A DNA stretch of 64,000 nt from Distichodus sexfasciatus (Eukaryota; Chordata; Actinopteri; Characiformes; Distichodontidae): NCBI GenBank assembly GCA_032718565.1, contig JAVGVS010000562.1, positions 1 to 64,000 on the forward strand. The letters are read 5' to 3'. The position numbers were made by a program, and so were the translations under genes. The notes below the pieces were generated by a model. It did no database searches. It was given only the letters and a program-made list of their open reading frames with translations, and was not told where the DNA came from. Of the stretch, positions 44,501 through 56,500 are shown piece by piece. The first letter of the stretch is position 1. Each line of letters begins with the position of its first letter.

Positions 44501-47500
44501 GCAGGCTTTTGTACAGTTACCTCATCACGATTATTAGAACTGGTTGTTCTTGCATAGTTGTTGTTAGAATTATTTTTGTTCTGCTTTATAAACAGGAAGG
44601 TCATAATTTTAATAGTTTTAAATAGAGGTTGATATCGATACTGATCATTGCTTGTTAACGGGGCTGATAACTGATATTTGAAATCAAAATGCCTAATATC
44701 TACGATAATCAGTCCAACCCTTAGTTTTACACCCTTCAATGTTTGATTAAGGCTTGTGTAATGATGTCTTTATTCACGTGATTGCATGGTTAAAACTTCT
44801 TCTGTTAATGGCGTTATCTTATTCTCTGTTTGTAGGATGCACAAGAGTTTTCAAAGCTCTTCCTTTCCCTCCTGGAGGACACTTTGTCCAAGCAGAAAGA
44901 CCAGAGTCTCCAAAATGTCGTCCAGCAACAGTTCTGCGGGCAGTTTTCATACGTTACCGTGTAAGCTACTCAATATTTATAACCTCTTATGAAGATCGAG
45001 TAAATTACACGTTGAACAGCATGTTTTGCAGGCTCTTATTTCCCAGGTCAGATCATTTGCGTTAAAGAGGCACAGGCAGGTAAATACAGTGCATAACAGC
45101 CGTGTGGAATTGTGAATTTGGAATGCAGGGGTTTCTAAGGGCAACGCTCTGTTTGCCCTCTCTTTATAGAGCGGTTTTATAAAGTCAAACGTCTGTGGTT
45201 TTGTACCTAAATATCAGCCGCGGTGCTCAGTAGGATACCAGCTGAACTTTTACACACGTTGTTTGGGTCTTGAAATGGGATTCTTTTATCTTTATAGTGC
45301 AGCTCGTGTCAGTTTGACTTGTGTATAAAGAGGAAATATACCTTCTTGTGGAACTGCTCAGTTTTAAGGTTTAGTTTGTCATTTAATTAGCACAGTGCTC
45401 ATTTATGGTGATTGTCATTACTTTGTTATTTACTGTCTGTTGTTTGTTTAATTGAGTTGTAAGAATGAATATGTCTTTGAGACAGGTGTAACCACTGCGG
45501 ACGTTCCTCCGCTCTGCCGTCTCGGTTCTACGAGCTCGAGCTCAACATTCAAGGGCACAAAAACCTGACTGAATGCATCACTGAGTTTCTCAAGGTAAGA
45601 TGCTGTGTGCTAATAGAAAGGGAAAGTGGTATGTTGCTGGGCTGTACGATATGAGGACATTTAATCGGATGAAGAAATAAAAACTTGTGGTTTCATATTT
45701 TGCTCTTTCTTTTTAGGTGTCCCAAAGTACTTTGTTCACAGCAGTATTTTAGGAAGCACAAAAACCTTTTATGCAGTTGTGATAAAATTTCCCAACAGTT
45801 TTAAAACAATCCAACTAGGGATGCACGATATGTTTCTATACCATGTCGAGCAAGTGTGAAAGTAGAGTGGAGCGAGGGCGGAGCGTTTCAAATGTAGTGT
45901 ACAACATTTTAAGGAAAAGTCACTTCCTATGTAGTGTACCAAGTCAAATAGAGCGCTTGTGACTCTCCATGTGCGTTACCTAGTGCGTAGCAAGCCGTTA
46001 AGCCACAGCCCTGGCTATTTCCTGAGATGCATACTACCACACAGAAAATTAACGACAGACAATAAATATGTCATAAAACATGGGCTGGGAATATCGAGCA
46101 AATCTAAATATCGGTTCGAGCAGTTATTAGCCGATTACGATATTATCATGCGTCTCTAAATCCGCTGTTCTCTGAAACCGTGACCATGAAATCAATCATT
46201 ATCAGGAGGTTTTTGGTTATTGCACCGTGTTTAAGGTTGTTTTATTGTTTTCATCGTGTCTCTGGTGGTGTTTAGGAGGAGAAACTAGACGGAGAGAACC
46301 GCTACTTCTGTGAAAACTGTCAAAGCAAACAGAACGCCACGCGTCGCATTAAACTTCACAACCTGCCACGGACGCTCAACCTACAGCTGATGCGCTTCGT
46401 CTTTGACAGGTTTCATACGCAACACTTGCGCTACATGAAGACTCCGCTGTCTGTTAACATCTCTAATCGTTAACCGTGCTGAGTAGTGTGCTCATTTGTG
46501 TATAACATTGCGTTTTTGTGTTTTTAGGCAGTCTGGTCACAAGAAGAAGCTGAACACCTTTATTAGTTTCCCAGAAGTCCTTGACATGAGTCCGTTTTTA
46601 GAAGCAACAGGTATTTTTTTAAAGTCTGTGCGATATGAGGATGTATTTTGGAAAATGAATTCAAGTTGTCCAGTGTTTTTTATCACACAGTATTGATTAC
46701 TTAGTGGTGTTGCAAAATGTGAAACGAGTTAAATGAGTGTTGATCAATTATAATCTTCTTGTTTTCCTGCTGCGTTATGTCAGACCATAATGTATGTGTG
46801 TTTGTATATATAAATATATTTTATACATTGTTTTATATTTTTACATTCTTAAACTTTTGTCCAGAATTTTTGAGTATTTAATTGTAAATGAACGAATCCG
46901 TGCATTCCCATTATGTAAAATTTTAATTCTTTGATTTTGTAGAAAGTGTATTATATTGTCTACTTATTTGTCGAAAGCCGTTTTTTTGTGGGGCTCTAAT
47001 ATATTTTTACACTGTTGAAAACACATTCTTTCAGCGCTCTAGTGACTTTTTACGCCCTTAAGTTGGCTGTAAAAGGCAGGAATTTTTCGGCGTTCTAGTA
47101 CGTTGTCTTTAAGGTGAATTGTGGTGAAGAACAATTGCAGTAAACAGTGTATTTTTGCAGTGAAGCCGTAGACTATATATGATGGACGTTTTAATTTTGT
47201 CGTCCGATATATTTAGTCTCATTCCACATCCCTGTATGTATCGTTATCGGGATATGAGATGTCAGTCATATTGATCAGCCCCTACCCGTCTCATGCGCTC
47301 CAGTGTGTGGGTTGAGTTTGACCTTTTTCCCGATGTGCGTTTCGTTTTTAGAGGAGAAGTGCACGTACGAGCTGACCGCCGTCCTCATCCACCGCGGCGT
47401 CAGCGCCTACTCCGGCCACTACATCGCTCAGGTCCGCGACGCTCGCACCAACCACTGGTACAAGTTCAACGACGAGGAGATCGAGAAAATGGAGGGCAAG

Positions 47501-50500
47501 CGGCTCCAGCTGGGCATCGAGGAGGACATCGGTACGCGGCAAGCCGGCCGGAAACTATACCTTCCTCTGTGTGTTTTCGCAGTGTGTACTTTGAACTTTT
47601 TTCCTCCCTCTTCAGCCGAAACGGTGAAATCTCAGACGCGGAAGCCCAAATACAGTAAAGGCTACCACTGCTCGCGAAACGCCTACATGCTGGTGTACAA
47701 GAGGCAGGTGGAGCAGCCGGACCAGACGCACACCGACGTGGAGGTGCCAGGTAGCAATAACAAGCAAACCAGAACTTTATCAAACACATACGTACGTATA
47801 ACCTGGAATATTCGTGTCAGTAATACAGAATATTGATGTCTAGGATCTGCAGTTAATATTTTCATCACAAAACGTTGAGAGAAACGGCTCTGAGATTTTG
47901 TCGAAAACAAATGTACATAGCTAGAGGTTTATATTTTTGTACTGTGTGTGTGTGTGTGTGTGTGTGAAGCTTTTCTACAGAGGCTGGTGGAGCAGGACAA
48001 TAAAGTGTTTGAGGAGTGGTGCAACGAGATGGCCGACATGAGGAAACAGAGCGTGGATAAAGGCATCGCCAAACACGTGGAGGTCAAGGAACTCTATGAG
48101 CTCTTACCTGCACAAGACGGTGCGTCCAGAACAGCATTTAAAGCAAGACAGAATCAAAAGACAAAAACGTATATATTTTCTCATTTTAAGACTCTGATTC
48201 AAGATTCTTTATTAGTCACGTACATAAACTAAAAAGTAAGAATATATACATAGAATATAGGAAATAGAGCATAAACAGCGTAAAGGTTGGTAACATTATG
48301 GAAGAGTTAACGAGTTACGTTATATTAACGAAGTAGTTGTGTCATGTCCTGGTTAAGAAGTCCTACGGGGTGATGATTAAAGCTCCTCCTGAGTGTGTGT
48401 GTGTGTGTGTTGTGCAGGCGAGCCATACGAGTTTGTGCCGATGGAGTGGTTGAAGTCGTGGCTGGACGACTCCACCGCCATCAAGGCCATCGACAACAGC
48501 GGCTTCCTCTGTTCACATGGAAAACTGCATCCGGACCGAGTCTCTGACACCAAGCGCATTTCACAACGAGCTGCGGAAATCCTCTTCAAACGCTACAGCG
48601 GCGGACCACGCATGGACGGTAAGTGCTGCACTGTGCAGTTTATACATATCTTTTAAAACGAAAAATCTTGTGCACTGCAATGTTGATGAGTGAACAACTA
48701 TAAACAGGTTTCGTGTATAAGATAGAAAGTGTGTTATATTTTATAATAATATTCATGTAATTTTGCTGAGCATCACGTTCTACGATTTTTGTTCCACACA
48801 CTTTTATTCACACACGCCTCCTACAGTTTTTGTGCTAGAAGCTTAGTTCCAGCTCTAAAACGTGTAGCCTGTAGCGCTGTGGTTTGTTGGTGTACACGTT
48901 TTTGATGCGTGAACCTGAGCAAACACATTGACTTTTTAGTTAATAATTATAAGTGAAATCCAGGCGGTTAATAAAACGTCAGACATAATGCACATGTAGA
49001 CTGTTGACTGGGGCGTGAATTTCCATTAACATTTCTCATAACTGTGACGGTAATTAGGATGTAAAATCCAACGGTGTGATTGTGGCTGCGCAGGGTCGTT
49101 CCTGTGTCGAGAGTGTGTGGCGCAGCGTTGCAGGATACTCCGACTCAAGAACCAACTGGGCGAAGACTACAGAGAAGTCACCAACCTGGTCAAGAGCCAG
49201 CTCAAAAGGTTACGGCTCATTTTGTTCAGTAAAAAACACGTCAACACATACAGGAAAAGAAATTCATTGTTTCTAGTAGTTTTGGACCAATATCTGACAT
49301 CAATATCGCATCAGTACATCCCAAGTTTCTGGCGGGGTCGACCAGTTATTGGCCGGACAGATTATTGACGCCAATATTTATGGTTTTGGTATTGGTATTT
49401 TTTTAGACTGATATACCCAAACAATTTATCAAATTAAAAACAACTTTAAAGTTTAAATAAGTGCGGCTTTCTGTGCCACATCATGCTGCTGAAATTGGGA
49501 CTTAACTAATTAATTGACAGGTTTTACATTTTGCTTTTATTAGCTTATAAAAGCCCAGAACACTATTTTTATTCATTTGTCTGTTTTTAATAGTTTAACT
49601 TAATAAAAATGGCTGCTGGAAACTTCTGCACTTTTTAAGAACATTATGAAAAGTTTTCACAATCTAATACATGCTAAAATTCTTTTAAATTAACAGTGTA
49701 TTGGAGAATGTGTTATTATAAATGTTGACCATTTTTTCAAAAGTTCAGTATATTGTGTATGGGTCTCCGTGATCAGTAAAAATTAAAATCGATATCGACC
49801 CTGAAATAAATCAATCAATCCACCCCTAGATTCTTGTGCTATATATCTCTTCTTTTTAGTATCCGCTTTTTTGTAACGGCTGCTTGTTGTGTTGCAGCGG
49901 CGAGCCGGGCTTCTGGATCGGGAAGTCGTCTCTGAGGCAGTGGAGACAGCTGGCGCTGGAGCAGCTGGAGGAGGAAGAGGAGGAGACCAAACACAGCAAC
50001 TGCAAAACCAATGGGGAAAAATCCACCTGCACAGGTGCACCAGAGGGGGACGAGGAAACAGCTGGGGGTTTACACCAGGGCTCGGCCGATATGTCGTGTT
50101 TTTATTAGAGGCCGCTAACCGTTATTTTCAATTAGGGCTGTGCGATATGATGAAATATATCAGATGAAGGAAGTAAAAGGCCTATCGTTTCATATTATAT
50201 ATCGTTTATTTGGTGGTGTGGCAAAATTGACAGTACTTAATGGTTTGGATGAGGCTTTGTTGTAGTCACCACGGCACCACTTGAATGGAGACGCCGAGAA
50301 TGCTGTGGCGTTATATTTGTGTTGTAATTTTGAGCACGAGGTGGAACTTTCACAAGCAAAATCTGGTGTCCGTGTGTGCTCAACTACGGAACGCCAAAGG
50401 TGCCACAATTCACCTTAAAGGCACCTCACTAGAGCACCGCCTTTTGCAGCTAAGCAGCGTTTGACCACAAGTTACTAGAGCACCACTAAAAGTTGCGTTG

Positions 50501-53500
50501 TCAACAGTGTAAAAAGTCCCGGTATGGTATTTTTTTACTAATAAAACAACTGGTGTAAAAACAGGTGTTTTACTGTCAAGTTGCGTAAAAATATGGGCAA
50601 ATTTGTGACCCTCCACGGCAAAACCAGTCGCTTGTCGCAAATTTTCAAAAATGAGTCATTATGTTGTCATGAAAGGGCATAAATCAAGCTTCAAAACGAT
50701 ACCTATATGGAATGAATGGGACGACATATGACTGAGATATCAACATTCAAAGGAGTCGGGTTTCTCCTGTCACGCCAAGTGAGAAACGGAGAAATCTGCC
50801 TTTGAAGTTGACTATCGCCGTAGCACTCACAGACGCTTGGTGCGGTCGCGGCTACGTTTGCATTTACGCTAGCCTACGCTGCATTCACAGCCACACGGAT
50901 AGCCTACCTGCGTTAGGTTAACTGAACTCGGGAGACGAAGATGGATTCCGGAGAAATATCTTCACGCTAGTCAACCAGTGGATTTAGCGTAAATATTGAA
51001 GTAGAGCGATCAAAACAGAAACTTTTAACATTCTGCTGGAATTGAATTCCTCACCTCAAGAAAGTCACGTTTTTAGGATGGAAAGGGTAAGTTTTTCAGC
51101 CAAATTTATTCACAACAGTACAGTATAGACTTTCCACTGTTTCAAAACACTAAAAACAAAAAATCCAAAATTTTACCCCACGCAACATAAACGCTCGTTT
51201 TTCTTGGAAACCTCCGTTGCGACAAGCGACTGGTTTTGCCCTGGAGGGTCACATTTTGGCACCTTTGGCATTCCATATGAGCGTGGAGTGTTTCAAGTGT
51301 GCATATAGGCAACACAACATGAGTTGAGCGCATACAGACACAAGATTTATGCTCGTGAAAGTTGCACTGACTTTAGAGACAATGTACTATATTGTGATAT
51401 ATATCGTTATCGGGATATGAGGTTTTGGTCATATCGCACAGCGCTGCTACGTCTGCTGCAAAATGAAAAGTGTCGAAAGTTAGAATCCACCAAAACAAAC
51501 AGGCAGATATGTTTAATTCCGTGATCTTTTCATCATGGTCTTGACCCTGATGTGTGGACAGCTCCCACATTCCATCTTTATAAAGTTACACAAGTAAACA
51601 AAAATGAGTGAATAAAAAAAAATAGGAATAAGCAATAACATCAGTTTATAAAATAACCCTTACCTATAACCCCGAAAATGTGGAATGCGTGTGTAGATAC
51701 TTGGCTGGTCCCTGGTTTCCACCCTCTCATGTAAATACACCCTGCAGAAGTGTTTTTAAATATTTTCTCTCTCTTTGTAAGCAGAAAACATGAAAGAGAA
51801 CGACGCAGACGCGGAGGAGATGCAGACTTTTAACGAGGACATACTTTGCTGTCATGGTGAGCGAGCTTGTAGCGAGGATTCTTCTACAACAGGTTATAAA
51901 ACATTAATAACAGCAAGTCAGACGACCAGAAGCATTACTTTAATGACTTTTATCAATAATATAAAGTAGATAATATAAATATTTGGAACAGTTATGCAAA
52001 AAGCAGAGAGAGAGGAGTCAGCAGTGGAGCCACAGTAGCGCATCTTGTAATTACTTTATATCGATGATGGTCAAAATCATTCATTCATTCATTCATTCAT
52101 TATCCGAACCACTTAATCCCGACCGGGGTTGCGGTGGGGACCGGAGCCTATCCCGGTAACTTACGGACACAAAGCGGGGACCAACCCTGGGTAGATACCA
52201 ACACACCCGCAGTGGTCAAAATTTAACACAGCAAAATGTCTAATATCTGCTCCCAATAATCGGCCTGATGGATAATCGGTCGACCCTTAATATAAAGCAT
52301 AGATTTAAATACATGACATTTTTCTCCAGGTGGTCTGAGCATTCAGGAGAGTGAGAGGCGACTCGTCTCCATTGAAGTGTGGGATAAACTCAAAGCGTAC
52401 TTCCCCAAAGCGCCCGAGTTCACCCAGGACCAAGAAAGCTGTCAGCAGTGCACGGTAAAACTAGCATTAAAGCATGCAAAGATGCACACGTACCGGGTAG
52501 GGGCCAAACCCCAAAAACCAACCACACAAAACATATACAGTGGTACCTCGGATCTCAAACCGCTTAAACTATCAACATTTTGGAGTATAAACGATTGTTT
52601 TGTCCAAATTGGAGCTTGGAGTACGAACAAAATCTTGGATGATGAACTAAGTGGAGGCATCACTTTGCAAAAATTGCATGTAGCGCAATATTTCAAACTA
52701 CTCGTCACTCAGTATTTTTGATCATAAGATGCAGAATTCTACCTTTTATTTTGTATAACCCAACGCCAAATGAACTTGCATGACGAGAACCATCAATTTA
52801 ATTGGCGTCTCTATCGGGAGTGTGCTGAAGAAGAAGGAGTACAGGTGGAGGAATGCGTTTACACTTTTTACACGTCCTCTTTTAGAAGCTGGAGAGGGAG
52901 GGTAAAGAGAACGAGGCTTTAAACCGCATGATGGCCAGCGAGCAGAAGACTTCTCTCCTCAACCTCTTCCACGAGAAGAACCGACCAATTTTGCAGAAAT
53001 GGCCACAGGTACTACCTCTCACCTATCACGAGATCCGGCACCAGCATCGCCGCATTAACTGTGCAAAAAGCATTTACAGGCAGCGCCCCGACTTACGATG
53101 GAGATGCGTTGTGATGACACCATCGTAACTTGAAAATCTTTCGCACAAACCTTAATGGGGAAATTTTCACCGTCACATCATCGTGACCGGCTCATTCCAC
53201 TGAACTGCTTTATCCTATTTTTAAACATTATTTCTCCTCATGATGTCTTTCTTCAATGACCTGTTTCTTCATTTTCTTATTGATTTAAAGATTTCTCCTG
53301 TTTACCTTGTTCAATATACAGTTTTTGGGCACTTGCCTCCTTCCGCAGTTTTTCAGCCAGTTTATTTCTCCTCTTTACCATTTTCAACACTTTATTCCTC
53401 TTAATCTGCACTGTGGAGTGTGTTCATATGCCCTAAACACTATTTCTGTTGGTTTGCAGGATACTGACATTCTGTACATCGTTCCTCAGTTCTTTGTTGA

Positions 53501-56500
53501 TGAGTGGAGGAGATTCATCAGGTGAGTTACAGAGTTAATTGAGACAATGGTGTTTTTATTGCCAGACTTCTCCTTTGACTCGCAATGCCGCTTGCCCCCC
53601 CCCGCCCCTTCTCTCAGGAAGCCGGCGAAGTCCAACCCGGTGTCCGGTGTGGGGAACAGCATCCTGCTGTGTCCACACGGGGGCTTCATGTTCACCTACG
53701 ACTCCATGCTTCACGGCGACGCCCAGCAGTGAGTAAACTTCCCCCAGTTTATTCTAATAAAGGTGTAGAAATATCCACGCTCGGGTTTAGATGCTTTGTA
53801 GAGATGCACCGATCCAGCTTTATCACTTCCGATACCGATACCTGTGCTTTGAGTCAGGGCCGATCCCGAGTGCGATTCGATAGCAGTTCTTCATGAATAA
53901 GTTGTGTATTTCTCTGTGAGGAGTGAGGTTTAAGGAAATACTTTTTCAGCCAAATTTATTCACAACAGTACAGTATAGACCTTCCACTGTTTCAAAACAC
54001 TAAAAACAAAAATTCCAACATTTTACCTCACGCAACATAAACGCTCATTTTCCTCGGAAACCTCCGTTGCAACAAGCGACTGTTTTTTTCCCGTGGAGGG
54101 TCACATATGTATGTGCTAAATTATTTATTATTAAAGTAACATCTCAGAAATGATTAGTTTAATCACAGTTGTGTAATTTAGTGCGGCGCTAAAAGCATCA
54201 GGAACACAGAGATTGTGAGTGAGAGCTGGTGGTGTTAAGGAAGTTAAACAGTGTAATGGTGTGATGTGCTTGTGGGCTTGTAGTGTGTTGCGTTGCTTGT
54301 TCTGCTCGTTGTCATATCAATATGTAGGAATTGGTGTGAATGTTGAACAATAAACCAGCTTTACTGCAGTCACACTTCCCATGAAGAACACAAACATCGG
54401 AAAACCTACAATTTAATTGGAACAGATCGACTACATAGATTAGCCCAAAGCCACCGATACCCGATCCAGCTGTGTGAGTCGTTATCGGACTGATATCTCA
54501 TCCCCGTATCGGATCCATAATATTAAATATATTGGTGGACTTGGTGGAAAAGACGGCATCCATTTATATCAGTTAAATGGGAGCTGCTGTGGGGTAAGAG
54601 CTTACCCGCTGTGTGTGTGTGTTTGTGTGTGTTTGTCGCTGCACAGTGTAGCTCTGCTCTGGCCTGCTGAGTGGGAGATGATCAGCAAGCTGTTCCTGGT
54701 GGATTACACCATCTCCATACGCAGGACTCACGACACAACGCAGGACTGTGGAGGAGGAGGAGTGGAGTTCCACACACACCCTGGTGACACACACACACCC
54801 CTGCCTTCACACTTACTACCCATAATGGAATTTTTACTCTCCAGTTATGTTAATCAAGGTTATTATTAGCGCTATGAATGTACAGACAGGTAGATGTAGA
54901 TATATTTATTTATAATTTTATATTATTTAAATTATCTAATCAGTTTATTTTGTCAATATTTTAATGTATTTCATATATATTAATTATAATCATATATATT
55001 ATATAATTATATATGCTATTTGTGGACAAAATACTTTTAATTTGATATATATATATGTAAAATATTTGTTTATTTTTATAATATACATTATATATAATGT
55101 AATTTAATATACATTATATTATTAGCACATATATACATTATACATTTATAATATTATGTCTATCATAATATATAGCCATAACTGTGTGTGTGTGTGTGTG
55201 TGTGCGTGTGTGTGTCAGAACTGTGTCGAGAGTGTCGCGAGGCCTTCATATTTCAGCAGCAGAGAGACCTGCAGGAGTACGCTCAGGCTACTGTTTACGT
55301 GCGCAAGGTCTGCAACAACAAGATGGTGAGCTTTAATCCCACATTTAATAATCAACATTCTCATCAGTATTTATTTCATTTTTCAATTAATCAATAATAT
55401 TTTTTGCTATCCTATCATTTTTAAGAGAGTAACCAATTGGAAAAAAATCCATATAGAAAAGTGCATGATTTGTTTTTCTGGCACTAACCACATTTTTCTA
55501 CATAGTACTAAGCCATATATTGTCTCTGCATAATAACAACTCTGCAAGTCAATAGAACAGACACTGTTCTTACTGTTTCTAGTAGTCAATTCTCAGACGT
55601 ACTGATTTCAAGACAGTGTCAGCATTTACACATCAAGTCTGAGTGGTGCAGGACGTCCTGAACACAACGACATAAAGCATGTATGGCTAACTTCTACACA
55701 CTGGAATAAGTCTAAACACAAAGGCAGAGAAAACGCCCCTGTGCCCACTGTGTGGGGGTAACAGCTGATACTGAACTAGTCTCATTTTTTCTTGCTCTCT
55801 CTCTCTGCAGAAGATGAACGATGAACCCTCTGAGTGCGGCGCTGCTGGATCTGAGGCAGAAGACGGGAACGGAGAGAGCAAACTGGTAGGAAAAAAGACA
55901 TTTTAGCCAGACACTCTACCTTATCCATATTTGTGATTGTGATTTCGTTATTAGTACTTGTGCACAGAAACATCATCAATCCATGAACTTACAAACTCAA
56001 GTATTTTGCTTAAAGTGAAACTGTGATTCTTTAAGCAGTAACTGACGCGGTAACGCTTCACGAGGACAGTGGCGTTGTGTGGGTTTGTTTTAATGTCCCT
56101 CGCTTCTTGCTGTACTGCAGTCGGAAGAGGGTTCCAAGAGACTGAAGCAGGCCGACGGGAGTTTCTTGGCGGTTCACTCGTCCTCATCGCTGTGCTCGGG
56201 GAAGTCGGGAACACGCAGGAGCTTACGACATCGTAAACTCCGCGGAGAAAAAGCCCTGATCGTCTCGGCCAACCAGACGCTGAAGGAGCTGAAGATCCAG
56301 GTCTGTGCGCTTAGCAGGTTATCTAGGGGTGTAAATCACGAAACGATGTTATATCGATTCAACGGACAACAATACGACTGATATCACAAAGTCTACTACG
56401 ATACGAGATATTATATAATATGAGACAATATCGTATCATCGCCGTCGGGTGAAAACCTCATAATTTTCTCTTTTTTTTGTCATAAAACAATTAACCAGTG

